Positions 1 through 9,181 of a DNA stretch of 44,026 nucleotides are shown here, piece by piece. The DNA is from Candidatus Bathyarchaeota archaeon. GTDB lineage: Archaea > Thermoproteota > Bathyarchaeia > 40CM-2-53-6 > RBG-13-38-9. Location of the stretch: NCBI GenBank assembly GCA_007050885.1, contig SMYQ01000067.1, positions 1-44,026 of the forward strand. Reading direction: 5' to 3'. The translations under genes and the position numbers were made by a program. Position 1 is the stretch's first letter; the number at the start of each line of letters is the position of its first letter. The notes beneath the pieces are model-generated. The model worked only from the letters and a program-made list of their open reading frames with translations, made no database searches and was not told the DNA's origin.

Positions 1-832
1 CTAATTGTGCACATAGGTCAGATATTATATCACCAAAGAGATTCTCTGCAACGAGCACTGAATAATCGAGTGGATTTTTGAGAAGCCACATACATATTGC
101 ATCGACATTATTTTCATATAGTTTGATTTCTGGATATTTTTTAGCAATTGTTCTGGCTTCTCTTAAAATGAGACCACCAGTTTCTCTTAGAACATTTGGT
201 TTTTCAACTATGGTGACAGTTTTGTAATTTTTCTTTTTAGCATATTCAAAAGCTTGAGTCAGAATAGTATTACAGGCTTTTTTCGTCATGATTCTCATTG
301 AAACTGCAATTTCATCTTCAGGCGTTGTTTCAAATTTTTTCATTCTGGGATGATTTTGAAGCAACCACTCTTTGAGATTGCTAGGCATAGGATAGAATTC
401 GACACCACTATAGAGGCCTTCAGTATTTTCTCTAAAGACGACTATATCGATTCCTTCTTTGTAATTGAGAGTATTTCCTTTGTAACTTTTACAGGGCCTT
501 ATGTTTGTATGGAGTTTGAATTCTTGCCGTAGTCTGACTATTGGACTATAATAACTGACACCCTTATTTTTCAACTGCGGTTTAAGTTCTAGTTTTGCTT
601 CTTCTATTGGTTTGGAGGTTATTGCTCCAAGCAAACATACATCGGTTTCTTTAAGGAGCTCAATAGTTCTTGCTGGAAGTGGATCTCCTTCATTTTTCCA
701 GATTTCCCAACCGATATCTCCTTCTTGATAATCGGCGTCCAGTCCTACAGCTTCAAGCACTATTTTCGCTGCTTCCATGACATCTTTGCCTATTCCATCA
801 CCTGGTAGAAGAGCGACTTGATATTTCGCCAA
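1..832 (-). CDS. leuB: 3-isopropylmalate / isocitrate-type dehydrogenase, 3' part cut by window edge
   Basis: NAD(P)-dependent beta-decarboxylating dehydrogenase of the IPMDH/ICDH family. It should oxidise 3-isopropylmalate in leucine synthesis. About 277 residues are visible. The N-terminus carries the family signature LLPGDGIGKDV; further in are a substrate-binding segment (TNIRPCKSY), the FRENTEGLY motif and a late NLFGDIISD motif that holds metal-binding aspartates. The start is a TTG at 832; the GTG a few bases upstream is out of frame. It is the last visible gene of the leu cluster, 46 nt after leuA. No other homoisocitrate dehydrogenase is in the window, so it may also act in lysine synthesis; that is inference. 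The C-terminus lies outside the window. Confidence 0.9.
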   Translation of the reverse strand, partial: MAKYQVALLPGDGIGKDVMEAAKIVLEAVGLDADYQEGDIGWEIWKNEGDPLPARTIELLKETDVCLLGAITSKPIEEAKLELKPQLKNKGVSYYSPIVRLRQEFKLHTNIRPCKSYKGNTLNYKEGIDIVVFRENTEGLYSGVEFYPMPSNLKEWLLQNHPRMKKFETTPEDEIAVSMRIMTKKACNTILTQAFEYAKKKNYKTVTIVEKPNVLRETGGLILREARTIAKKYPEIKLYENNVDAICMWLLKNPLDYSVLVAENLFGDIISDLCAQL

Positions 833-878
833 GATAGATCACAAAATGAGTAGTGTACAGGTTATCTAGTGCTTTAGA

Positions 879-2405
879 TCATTTTTTCATTTTTAGAGAT
901 TTTTTTCGTCTTTTGATAAGAGTCTTGTTGATTCCTTCTATCATTGCTTCAATGCTTGCAGTTACAACATCAGTCCTAGCTGCTCTCGCTGAAACAATAT
1001 TTCCATCCGGATCCTCCACTTTTATCAGGACTTCTGCGAGAGCATCGGATCCGCCTGTGATTGCCTCTAACCTGTATTCCTTTAATCTTACATCTGCTAA
1101 GGGTCTTACTATCGTATAGATTGCCTTTAGAGCTGCGTCTACTGGGCCGACACCTGTCTCTGATGCGATATATTCTTTCCCATCAATCAATATCTTAACT
1201 GATGATGTTGGAACCATGGCTGTACCAGTTACAACAGTTAGATTTTCTAGATCAATAATTTTTTTCTCAACTGATACGCCGCCTACAACAGCTTTTGCAA
1301 TAGCAAATAGATCTGCGTCAGTCACAACTTTTCCTTTGTCTCCAATATCTTTTACACGGTGAGTTATTTCTTTCATCTGTTCTTTTGTTGGACGCAAACC
1401 ATCTTCAGCAAGTTTTGCGGCGAGACCATGTCCTCCGGCGTGTTTTCCAGCTTGGAACCACGTTTTCCTGCCCACTATCTCTGGTTTTATTGGTTCATAG
1501 GTGAGACGACTTTTCAACATTCCATGTGTGTGTATGCCCGATTCGTGGCCAAATGCGTTTTCTCCAACTATGGCCTTATTTGGTTGAACCATTACTCCAG
1601 TTAGTCTTGAGACAAGTCTCGAAGTTCCGTAGATCAATTGAGTGTTAATATTGGTTTTTTTGTTCTCCAAGAGGTGTAAGCTTAGCACAAATTCTTCAAG
1701 AGATGCGTTTCCAGCTCTTTCGCCAATGCCATTAATTGTAACATGTGCCTGTAGTGCTCCTGCTCTAATACCTGCTAATGAGTTTGCTACGGCTAGGCCG
1801 AAGTCATTATGGCAGTGAACACTTATGGGTATTTTTACCGTCGAAACAGATTGAGATATTACATCATACATTTTTTCAGGTGTAGCAGTTCCAACTGTAT
1901 CAGGAACATTTATGATATCTGCACCGGCATCCTCTGCTGCTTTCAACACTTTCTTAAGAAAGGAAGGAGCTGTTCTGGTGGCGTCCTCTGGTGAAAATTC
2001 GACTATCACACCATGTTTTTTCGCATAATCCACCCATTTTGAGGTAGCTTCAAGAACTTGGGCTTTTGTCATACGTAGTTTGTGTTTCATGTGAATTTCT
2101 GATGTTGCGATGAAAACATGAACGTAAGGCACTTCACATTCAAGGGCTGCGTCAATATCTTTCTGCTCTGCTCTGGCTAGTCCACATACTTTAGACTTCA
2201 ATCCTTGTTTCATTATGAGTTTGGTTGCTTCAAGCTCGCCTTTCGATATTATTGGAAATCCAGCTTCTATGACATCAACACCCAATTCATCAAGTTTAAC
2301 AGCTATCTCCATTTTTTCCTCGGGTGTAAGAGAGACTCCTGGAGTTTGTTCTCCGTCTCTTAAAGTTGTATCAAAGATTCTAATCTTATCTTTTTTATAT
2401 GCCAT
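879..2405 (-). CDS. leuA: 2-isopropylmalate synthase (or (R)-citramalate synthase)
   Basis: A 508-residue DRE-TIM metallolyase. It condenses acetyl-CoA with 2-oxoisovalerate (leucine) or with pyruvate (citramalate route to isoleucine). The N-terminal barrel opens with [16 protein letters not shown], and the metal histidines are in [11 protein letters not shown]. The C-terminal third, after about residue 385, is the LeuA allosteric dimer domain that normally binds the end product. The tail is very basic ([10 protein letters not shown]). LeuA and CimA cannot be separated by sequence alone here. Placement between leuCD and leuB favours LeuA, with a possible dual role. The ATG start at 2405 lies just before the conserved core. 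Confidence 0.88.
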   Translation of the reverse strand: MAYKKDKIRIFDTTLRDGEQTPGVSLTPEEKMEIAVKLDELGVDVIEAGFPIISKGELEATKLIMKQGLKSKVCGLARAEQKDIDAALECEVPYVHVFIATSEIHMKHKLRMTKAQVLEATSKWVDYAKKHGVIVEFSPEDATRTAPSFLKKVLKAAEDAGADIINVPDTVGTATPEKMYDVISQSVSTVKIPISVHCHNDFGLAVANSLAGIRAGALQAHVTINGIGERAGNASLEEFVLSLHLLENKKTNINTQLIYGTSRLVSRLTGVMVQPNKAIVGENAFGHESGIHTHGMLKSRLTYEPIKPEIVGRKTWFQAGKHAGGHGLAAKLAEDGLRPTKEQMKEITHRVKDIGDKGKVVTDADLFAIAKAVVGGVSVEKKIIDLENLTVVTGTAMVPTSSVKILIDGKEYIASETGVGPVDAALKAIYTIVRPLADVRLKEYRLEAITGGSDALAEVLIKVEDPDGNIVSARAARTDVVTASIEAMIEGINKTLIKRRKKSLKMKK

Positions 2406-2479
2406 TTATGATGCCTCGATTATTTTCTAGCTAGCGTGATTTATACCATCCTCAGGTATAACTGGGATATTATCTTTTT

Positions 2480-2983
2480 TTATTGCTTTCCGATCAATCT
2501 TCTTACATGGGGGATTAATCCACCTTCTTCTAATAGGCCCATAATGAATGGGGGAAGAGTTGCTGTTTGCATTGAATCATTTTTTGTTTTGTTTTCAATT
2601 AAACCATTTTGAAGATCAACCAGTAGAATGTCTCCTTCGTCAACTTTTTTTGAGATTCCATCGCATTCAAGAGCGGGTAGACCAATGTTTATGGCATTTC
2701 TATAGAAGATGCGCGCAAATGATTCTGCCAATACACATTTTACTCCTGAACCTTTTAGAGCAATTGGTGCCTGCTCTCTACTTGATCCACATCCAAAGTT
2801 TTTGCCTCCAACGATAATTACTCCTTCTCTTGCTCTCTGAGCAAATGTTGGGTCTAAACCTTCTAGGGCGTGTTTTCCGAGTTCTTCAGGATCGATTAGC
2901 TCAAGATATTTACCTGGCAGTATCACATCAGTATTGATATTATCTCGAAATTTTGCTGCTTTTCCTTCGATATTCAAATTCAT
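2480..2983 (-). CDS. leuD: 3-isopropylmalate / homoaconitate dehydratase small subunit
   Basis: The 167-residue swivelling subunit of the aconitase-family isomerase that converts 2-isopropylmalate to 3-isopropylmalate. Visible features are DNINTDVILPGKYLELID near the N-terminus and NFGCGSSREQAP in the middle. The YLEL loop after PGK sits where this family encodes substrate preference between isopropylmalate and homoaconitate. It is not a signature I can assign to only one substrate. The ATG overlaps the leuC stop by 4 nt (ATGA), which implies translational coupling. It is the only small subunit in the window, so it may also serve lysine synthesis. Confidence 0.92.
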   Translation of the reverse strand: MNLNIEGKAAKFRDNINTDVILPGKYLELIDPEELGKHALEGLDPTFAQRAREGVIIVGGKNFGCGSSREQAPIALKGSGVKCVLAESFARIFYRNAINIGLPALECDGISKKVDEGDILLVDLQNGLIENKTKNDSMQTATLPPFIMGLLEEGGLIPHVRRLIGKQ

Positions 2984-4251
2984 CGCCTCCTAAGATTTTT
3001 GGGATCTGTTATTTGGCCTGTTATGCCGGATGCTGCTGCAGTTGCAGGATTAGCCAAATAGACTTCAGATTCTGGACTGCCCATTCTTCCAATAAAGTTG
3101 CGATTTGATGTGGCAATGCAGACTTCTTTAGGAGCCAGTAATCCCATGTGACCTCCTAGACAGGGTCCGCATGTCGCATTGGTTATTATGGCTCCTGCAT
3201 TCATGAATATTTTGAATAATCCTTCCTTTAGGGCTTGACTGTAGATTGTTTGGGATGCAGGACTTATTATCATTCTGACGTCGCTATGCAGTTTTCTATT
3301 TTTTAAAATGGATGCTGCAAGACGTAGATCTTCTATCCTACCGTTAGTGCATGAACCAATGAATACTTGATCTACTTTCACATTTGATAATTCAGATGCT
3401 GGTTTGACATTATCAACAGATGAAGGACATGCCACCTGAGGTTCTAATTTCTTTACATCATATTCTAAAGTCTCCTCGAAGTCTGCCCCTTTATCGCTTC
3501 TTAGTGGTTTCAATGATTTCTTTGTACGCTTTTTGAGGTATGTGATTGTTTTATTATCAGGAGGTACAATACCGGCTTTAGCTCCGGCTTCTACTACCAT
3601 GTTGCATACTGTTAATCTGCCATCTATGCTCATCTTTGAGAATGTCTCTCCTGTAAATTCAATACCCTTGTATATTGCTCCTCCTTCACCGATGTCTCCG
3701 ATTATTTTCAAGATTAGATCTTTTGGAGTCGAATATTTTTTGAGGGTTCCTTTTGCATTAATTCGTATTGCTTTCGGTACTTTGAACCACATTTTTCCTG
3801 TAGCGAAAACGGCAGCCATCTCAGTTGAACCAATACCTGTAGCGAATGCTCCTAATGCACCGTATGTACATGTATGTGAGTCTGCACCTACAATTAGTTC
3901 CCCTGGCCGTGCGTATCCCTCTTCAGGGAAAACTTGGTGACAGACACCGCCTTGACCAATATCATAGAATGTTGGAATACCTTGTTTTTTTATGAATTTT
4001 CTTAATCCTTTTTGAAGTGTTGCAGCTAGAATAGTACTTGGAGGAATAAGATGATCAAAGATTACTACTATTTTTTTTGGATCCCAGACTTTTTCAGCGC
4101 CAATTTTTTGGAAGGAATGTACAGTGAGAGGCCCAGTCAGATCATGGATCATTGCCATGTCAATATTTGCTTCAACTATTTCTCCTGGGACAACCTCTTT
4201 TCTTTTCGAAGCTCTTGCTAGAATTTTCTCAAAGATGTTCAATTTATGCAC
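2980..4251 (-). CDS. leuC: 3-isopropylmalate / homoaconitate dehydratase large subunit
   Basis: A 423-residue aconitase-family large subunit that binds a [4Fe-4S] cluster. The ligand cysteines are seen as C301 in VFIGSCTNGR and C361/C364 in CGPCLGGHMG. GADSHTCTYG around residue 122 is the usual active-site block. The start is a GTG at 4251. The gene is preceded by a 105-nt gap with its own probable promoter, so it likely begins a leuCDA(B) transcript. The length is typical of archaeal HACN/IPMI large subunits. With no second LeuC-like gene here, dual use for isopropylmalate and homocitrate is a reasonable inference. Confidence 0.93.
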   Translation of the reverse strand: MHKLNIFEKILARASKRKEVVPGEIVEANIDMAMIHDLTGPLTVHSFQKIGAEKVWDPKKIVVIFDHLIPPSTILAATLQKGLRKFIKKQGIPTFYDIGQGGVCHQVFPEEGYARPGELIVGADSHTCTYGALGAFATGIGSTEMAAVFATGKMWFKVPKAIRINAKGTLKKYSTPKDLILKIIGDIGEGGAIYKGIEFTGETFSKMSIDGRLTVCNMVVEAGAKAGIVPPDNKTITYLKKRTKKSLKPLRSDKGADFEETLEYDVKKLEPQVACPSSVDNVKPASELSNVKVDQVFIGSCTNGRIEDLRLAASILKNRKLHSDVRMIISPASQTIYSQALKEGLFKIFMNAGAIITNATCGPCLGGHMGLLAPKEVCIATSNRNFIGRMGSPESEVYLANPATAAASGITGQITDPKNLRRR

Positions 4252-4356
4252 CGTTCAACCTATTTACTTTTAACGTACTATTATTAAAGATTTAATAAAA
4301 AAAGATTGTTGTAATTACGTAATAAAGAAAAAAAGTACGAATTATATACTTTTTTT
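4252..4356 (-). promoter_or_regulatory. ilvC-leuC gap: T-rich termination signal and probable leuC promoter
   Basis: Read on the minus strand, the ilvC stop is soon followed by a run of seven T residues, a typical archaeal termination signal. Next come A/T-rich stretches including ATTAAATCTTTAATA, which could hold the TATA element for leuC. No small reading frame rich in Leu codons is present. This suggests that ilvBNC and leuCDA(B) are separate transcripts. The exact TATA position is uncertain. Confidence 0.45.
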
Positions 4357-5361
4357 TCAGTATGTTGTTGCTCCTTTCTCGATGCCAGCCATCTTTCTAA
4401 TTTCTTTTCCAACCTTCTCTACGGGATGTTCCTGCAGTTCCTCCATTAATTTGTCCAGTCGTTCCATGCTTCTTTTCGGATCTCCACTCCATTCTTTTGC
4501 AAATTCGCCGCTTTGCACAAATTTGACTACCTTACGCATATTCTCCTTTACATGATCATCAATTACTCTTGGTCCGACAGTCATGCTTCCATATTGAGCT
4601 GTATGAGATATCATCTTCATCATCCGAGTTAATCCACCCTCGTATAGTAGGTCAACCATGAGTTTCAGTTCACTTGCAACTTCAAAATATGCTAATTCAG
4701 GTTGGTAGCCTGCTTCCACAAGAACTTCGAAACCCTTCTTGACTAGCTCCATGGAACCGCCTCCAAGGACTGTCTGCTCACCTATTATGTCAGTTTCTGC
4801 TTCTTCCTTGAATGTTGTCTCAATTACTCCTGCTTTTGTGTGACCTAATGCTTTTGCCATAGCAAGTACCGTTTGTTTGGCATTTCCTGAAGCATCTTGA
4901 TAAACAGCAACTAATGCTGGCACCCCAAAACCTTCCTTATATATTTCTCTTAGTCTTGCTCCTGGACTCTTGGGTGCCACCATAATAACGTCAACATTTT
5001 TTGGTGGGATTATCTGTTTGAAATGGATGTTGTATCCATGTGAGCAACTGATTGTCTTACTCTCATTGAGATTTGGTTCGATTAGCTTTTTGTATACTCC
5101 TGGCTGTTCTAAGTCAGGAAACAGCATATGGATGATGTCAGCTTTTTTTGCAGCTTCATCTACTGGTAGTGGTGTGAATCCTTCTTGTTCGGCCAGTTTC
5201 CAGGATTTTCCACCGGGTTTTAATCCCACTACAACGTTAATGCCCGAGTCTCTGTAGGTCAGAGCTTGAGCATGTCCTTGGTTGCCGTATCCGATTACAG
5301 CAATTGTTTTACCTTGAAGATACTTCAAGTCTGCATCTTGGTCATGATAAACTTTCGCCAC
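4357..5361 (-). CDS. ilvC: ketol-acid reductoisomerase, class I
   Basis: A 334-residue enzyme that isomerises and reduces 2-acetolactate or 2-aceto-2-hydroxybutyrate for valine/leucine and isoleucine synthesis. The Rossmann motif [10 protein letters not shown] lies at about residues 24-33. The cofactor loop is GLKPGGKSW. Mg2+ ligands D191 and E195 are seen in [12 protein letters not shown]. The length fits the short class I form. GTG start at 5361, 10 nt after ilvN, so it is one operon with ilvBN. Dihydroxyacid dehydratase (IlvD), the next pathway step, is not in the window. Confidence 0.96.
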   Translation of the reverse strand: MAKVYHDQDADLKYLQGKTIAVIGYGNQGHAQALTYRDSGINVVVGLKPGGKSWKLAEQEGFTPLPVDEAAKKADIIHMLFPDLEQPGVYKKLIEPNLNESKTISCSHGYNIHFKQIIPPKNVDVIMVAPKSPGARLREIYKEGFGVPALVAVYQDASGNAKQTVLAMAKALGHTKAGVIETTFKEEAETDIIGEQTVLGGGSMELVKKGFEVLVEAGYQPELAYFEVASELKLMVDLLYEGGLTRMMKMISHTAQYGSMTVGPRVIDDHVKENMRKVVKFVQSGEFAKEWSGDPKRSMERLDKLMEELQEHPVEKVGKEIRKMAGIEKGATTY

Positions 5362-5371
5362 TCAAATCACC

Positions 5372-5878
5372 TTATTCGTCTATTCTTACAGATTCTGGTC
5401 CCCTTATAAGTGCAGTCTCGCCAGTTCTAGCCACTTCAACTAATCCAATTGATTTCGTGAGACTAATGAAAGCATCTATCTTATCTTTACTTCCAACAAT
5501 CTCAACAGTAGCTGTTTCAGGTGAGACATCGACTATTCTTCCTCTAAAAACATCAACATAATGAAATATGTCTGAGCGCAATTTGGCATCTTTTGCTTTC
5601 AATTTGACAAGAGCCAGTTCTCTAATTACGGCTTTCTTAGGATCGAGTCTTGTTGCTTTCAGTACATCTATTAATTTTTCAAGCTGACCAACAAATTGTT
5701 CAGCATCTTTCTCTTCTCCTTCGATAGTGATAGTAATTCTCGCTAGATCTTCTTGTTCGGCGGTTCCAATTGCGACACTTTCGATGTTGAATCCACGTCG
5801 CCAAAACATATTTGATATCTTGTAAAGAACTCCGGGTTTGTGCTCTACTAATGCGGATATTATGTATGTTTTAGTCAT
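5372..5878 (-). CDS. ilvN: acetolactate synthase small (regulatory) subunit
   Basis: A 168-residue regulatory subunit. The N-terminal ACT domain (residues about 4-78) begins TYIISALVEHKPGVLYKISN, followed by the C-terminal domain typical of acetolactate synthase small subunits. It activates IlvB and normally confers valine feedback inhibition. ATG start at 5878, only 6 nt after the ilvB stop, consistent with co-expression as a two-subunit enzyme. Confidence 0.94.
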   Translation of the reverse strand: MTKTYIISALVEHKPGVLYKISNMFWRRGFNIESVAIGTAEQEDLARITITIEGEEKDAEQFVGQLEKLIDVLKATRLDPKKAVIRELALVKLKAKDAKLRSDIFHYVDVFRGRIVDVSPETATVEIVGSKDKIDAFISLTKSIGLVEVARTGETALIRGPESVRIDE

Positions 5879-5884
5879 TTTCGT

Positions 5885-7564
5885 TCAACCTATCACTTCT
5901 TTTAAACTATAACCAACTGGCACCATGGGTAAAACATTCTCTTCAGGATCTATAGGAACGTCGATCACAGTAGTAACTTCTTCGTTGAGAGATGTCTTTA
6001 TAGCTTTTGAGAATTCATGAATTGAGCCAACACGAATTCCTTGAGCTCCATATGATTCAGCAAGTTTAACAAAGTCTGGGACGTTCCCCAACTGAACAGC
6101 CGAGTATCTACGATCAAAGAATAATCTTTGCCATTGAGCAACCATTCCCAACATTCTATTGTTCAATATAACAACAGTAACTGGAAGTTTTTCTAGCACT
6201 GATGTAGCCAATGAGTTTTCAGTCATTATGAAGCTACCATCACCAGCTATATCGAAGACTGGTAAATCGGGTCTTGCTGCTTTTGCTCCTATTGAGGCTG
6301 GGAAACCATATCCCATGCACCCGAATCCTCCAGATGTTATGAAAGTTCGTGGTCTTAATGCTTTGAAGTATAGTGAAGCCCACATCTGGTTCTGGCCGAC
6401 TTCTGTTGTGACAATTGACTTGTCTGGTATAAGACGTCTTAGCTCTCTCAAAATCTTTGGTGGTGTCAATTCCTTTCCTGAATTTTCAATTCTGTTTTCG
6501 GAGATCTCTTTGATTTCTTTTATCTTCTTAGACCAAGAGGTTTTCTTTTTACGCTTTAGTTTTTTCTTCAGGGCCTTGTTTAGCATATTCAAAGCTGTAG
6601 CTGCATCACTTACAATGGCCGCATCAATACACTTGTTTTTCCCTATCTCCGTTGAATCAATATCTATTTGTATCACTTTCGCTGTGGGGCAGAATTCATC
6701 TAATTTTCCTGTAGTTCTGTCACTAAATCTGCATCCTATCGCCAGCAACACATCAGCATCATAGATAATTTGATTCGCCTCTTTGGATCCATGCATTCCT
6801 ATTATGCCCATCGAGAGTGGATGATTTTCAGGAAACCCTCCTTTCCCCATTAGCGATGTTGCAACAGGAGCAAGTAAAAGTTCAGCTAAATTCTGCAGTT
6901 GATTTGAAGCATTAGCTACTATCACCCCTCCACCTGCAAGTATGAAAGGTTTTTCTGCTTCAGATAGCATTTCCGCTGTTCGGCTAATCTGAGTATTGTC
7001 AGGCGTTGGTATAGGTTTGATACCTCTTATCCGGATCTTATCTGAAAATTTCACTTCACCTAAATCAACTTGAACATCTTTGGGTAAATCAATCAGTGCA
7101 GGACCAGGTCGTCCTAATGAGGCTATGAAGAATGCTTCTCTAACAGTAGGTGGAATTTCTTCTACGCTACGTGGTTGATGGCTATATTTTGTTGCCGGAC
7201 TTGCTATACTTATGATATCGGCTTCTTGGAAAGCATCCAATCCTATTTGTGGAGTTGAGACTTGACCTGTAATGGCGACCATTGGTGATGAGTCTAATTG
7301 GCCGGTAACTAATCCAGTAACCAGATTTGTTGCACCGGGTCCTGATGTTGCCATACAAACACCAGTCTTCCCACTAGCCCTTGCATAACCGTCTGCCATG
7401 TGGGCTGCTGATTGTTCATGTCTAACTAATACATGTCTGATGTTTGAATCCAGCAAGGCATCATAGACTGGAATTATGGCTCCACCTGGGAGACCGAAGA
7501 TCGTTTCTACTTTTTCTCTTTCTAGAGCCTTTACCAACGCTTTTGCGCCAGACATTCGGGACAT
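5885..7564 (-). CDS. ilvB: acetolactate synthase large (catalytic) subunit
   Basis: A 559-residue thiamine-diphosphate enzyme that makes 2-acetolactate or 2-aceto-2-hydroxybutyrate from pyruvate and a second oxoacid. The catalytic glutamate is E50 in VRHEQSAAHMADGYARASGK. The ThDP/Mg motif GDGSFIMTENSLA is followed about 20 residues later by NN. The central FAD-type domain is complete. ATG at 7564 (a second in-frame ATG is 4 codons on). The gene follows a leader region of about 175 nt that holds a short Val/Leu/Ile-rich frame, so expression may be controlled there. Confidence 0.96.
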   Translation of the reverse strand: MSRMSGAKALVKALEREKVETIFGLPGGAIIPVYDALLDSNIRHVLVRHEQSAAHMADGYARASGKTGVCMATSGPGATNLVTGLVTGQLDSSPMVAITGQVSTPQIGLDAFQEADIISIASPATKYSHQPRSVEEIPPTVREAFFIASLGRPGPALIDLPKDVQVDLGEVKFSDKIRIRGIKPIPTPDNTQISRTAEMLSEAEKPFILAGGGVIVANASNQLQNLAELLLAPVATSLMGKGGFPENHPLSMGIIGMHGSKEANQIIYDADVLLAIGCRFSDRTTGKLDEFCPTAKVIQIDIDSTEIGKNKCIDAAIVSDAATALNMLNKALKKKLKRKKKTSWSKKIKEIKEISENRIENSGKELTPPKILRELRRLIPDKSIVTTEVGQNQMWASLYFKALRPRTFITSGGFGCMGYGFPASIGAKAARPDLPVFDIAGDGSFIMTENSLATSVLEKLPVTVVILNNRMLGMVAQWQRLFFDRRYSAVQLGNVPDFVKLAESYGAQGIRVGSIHEFSKAIKTSLNEEVTTVIDVPIDPEENVLPMVPVGYSLKEVIG

Positions 7565-7633
7565 TTTTTTATCATCTACACTGTTTCTTTTTACAACACC
7601 CTTGCAGCATAAATTTGACTTTTGCTACTCAGG

Positions 7634-7714
7634 TTATACTAGAAGTACTACTACGACGAGTAAAATAACTAGTTGAATGGTTGCAAGTTGCTTTTTTAAT
7701 TTCATTGGAGACAT
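7634..7714 (-). CDS. 26-residue Val/Leu/Ile-rich reading frame before ilvB (candidate leader peptide)
   Basis: ATG at 7714, TAA at 7636-7634, 26 codons. The N-terminal half is basic (MSPMKLKKQ). Residues 13-26 read IQLVILLVVVVLLV, so 13 of 14 are Ile, Leu or Val, including four consecutive Val codons. A partial Shine-Dalgarno GTGAT lies 4 nt before the ATG. The frame lies 70 nt before ilvB and about 45 nt after a candidate TATA element. The composition resembles enterobacterial ilv leader peptides such as that of ilvBN. It could instead be a small single-pass membrane peptide, or chance. No obvious hairpin plus U-run terminator follows, so a classical attenuator is not demonstrated. Confidence 0.45.
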   Translation of the reverse strand: MSPMKLKKQLATIQLVILLVVVVLLV

Positions 7715-7758
7715 TGGTATCACTTGTCGTCGTGAAATAATTTTATGTTTTGATAGAC

Positions 7759-7772
7759 GCCTATAAGTTTAT
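7759..7772 (-). promoter_or_regulatory. Candidate TATA element for the ilvBNC transcript
   Basis: On the minus strand the sequence AACTTATAG lies just after the homocitrate synthase stop. Initiation about 25 nt downstream would start the RNA near 7738, ahead of the short Val/Leu-rich frame. The match to an archaeal TATA box is moderate and was judged by eye. Confidence 0.35.
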
Positions 7773-7778
7773 TGGTAA

Positions 7779-9179
7779 TTATTGAGATTCAAATTTTTTC
7801 AGAACCAATTGTGTCTCAGTTGCTCTAACACCATCTATCTCCCTTATCCGTTCAAGGACTTGATTCAAATCAACCGTCGAATCTGCTTCTATAGAGACTT
7901 CAATATCATAATTTCCTGTGACTTCGTATACATCTTTGATCTTTTTAAACACTCGAAGTCTTCGAGCGATGGCTGTTGTATAGACATTTGATTCGCATTT
8001 GATCCTAAGAATTGCTTCAACTTTTGTAGGAACCTCAGCCTGCAGAGTTTTTCCAGTAATCTGTTCAGCTAACTCAATAAGATCTGCATCTCTAAATCTA
8101 GTGACAGTTGGACGTTCTTTTATGGCTTTCACAACTTGGGTCATCTGAGTTTCATCCAACGATACTCCTAACCTATTCAATCTGGAGCTAACTGCATGAA
8201 TTCCTGTATATTTATCGATGATAATGTCTCTGTGTCTACCTATTAGATCTGGTGGAAATCCTTCGTAAGTTGATGGATTTGCTAAGACACCTGCAACATG
8301 AATGCCAGCTTTATGGGTGAAGGCACTCTCTCCAATTATTGGCGTATTTGGAGATGAAACAATACCGCTGAACCGTTCGGTCATTAATGACAATTCAGGG
8401 ATTTTGTCAAGTCTTACTGTTTCTATACCATATACTACTTTTAGTGCAACAGCTACCTCACTTAGAGGCGCTATTCCACTCCTTTCACCTAATCCGTTTA
8501 TTGTAACATGAGCTCCTGTCGCTCCACCCTCAAGTGCAGCTAGTGTGTTGGCTGTCGCCATTCCTAAGTCATTGTGGCAATGTGTATCAAGTTCAACTTT
8601 TAATTTACTACTCAAATCGATAAACAATTCTTTAACATTATTCGGAGCCATTATTCCAACTGTGTCAGGTATACTAATTCTATCAGCTCCAGCGTCCTGT
8701 GCTTTTTTGCAGATATTTAACAAAAATTCCTTGTCAGTCCTGGTTGCGTCTTCAGCAGTGAATCTAACTTTCAAACCTTGTGATCTAGCATGTTCTATTG
8801 CTTGCGACACTAGTTCTATTGCTTTATTTTCATCTTTCCGAATTTTATATTTGAGATGTGAATCGGAAGTCCCTAGAAATATCGCTATTCTATCAACTTC
8901 ACAAGAGGCTGCATTTTCTACATCAGCAATACGGGCTCTACAATGAGCAAGAATCTCAGCGTTTAATCCTTCTTTAGATATTCTTCGAACTGCTTCTTTG
9001 ATATCCCCAGAAACATTGGGATCACCCGCTTCGATCATGTGAATGCCCATCTCATCTAATTTTCGGACTATCTTCAGTTTTTCCTCTATGGTGAAAGTTA
9101 CTCCTGGAGCTTGTTCTCCTTCTCGTAAAGTTGTATCGAGTAGGAGTACTTTATGATCAATTAACTTTTTTTTCATCAT
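7779..9179 (-). CDS. hcs: Homocitrate synthase with C-terminal RAM (Lrp ligand-binding) domain
   Basis: About 466 residues. The DRE-TIM barrel starts LLDTTLREGEQAPGVTF and has the metal motif DTHCHNDLGMATA. It condenses acetyl-CoA with 2-oxoglutarate, the first step of the aminoadipate route to lysine. The last 80 or so residues (from about EVPTKVEAILRIKCE) form an AsnC/Lrp-type RAM domain, including VYEVTGNYDIEVSIEA, in place of a LeuA-type regulatory domain. A RAM-fused homocitrate synthase is known from Sulfolobus, where the domain is linked to amino-acid feedback control. The assignment to homocitrate rests on its place right after lysK. GTG 9185, ATG 9179 and ATG 9176 are all possible starts. 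Confidence 0.88.
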   Translation of the reverse strand: MMKKKLIDHKVLLLDTTLREGEQAPGVTFTIEEKLKIVRKLDEMGIHMIEAGDPNVSGDIKEAVRRISKEGLNAEILAHCRARIADVENAASCEVDRIAIFLGTSDSHLKYKIRKDENKAIELVSQAIEHARSQGLKVRFTAEDATRTDKEFLLNICKKAQDAGADRISIPDTVGIMAPNNVKELFIDLSSKLKVELDTHCHNDLGMATANTLAALEGGATGAHVTINGLGERSGIAPLSEVAVALKVVYGIETVRLDKIPELSLMTERFSGIVSSPNTPIIGESAFTHKAGIHVAGVLANPSTYEGFPPDLIGRHRDIIIDKYTGIHAVSSRLNRLGVSLDETQMTQVVKAIKERPTVTRFRDADLIELAEQITGKTLQAEVPTKVEAILRIKCESNVYTTAIARRLRVFKKIKDVYEVTGNYDIEVSIEADSTVDLNQVLERIREIDGVRATETQLVLKKFESQ

Positions 9180-9181
9180 AA

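Noticed and set aside
6159..6764. 201-codon open frame on the plus strand
   Set aside because: It lies wholly antisense to ilvB, whose ThDP motifs and full length are clear; it resembles no protein family and has codon-shadow composition.
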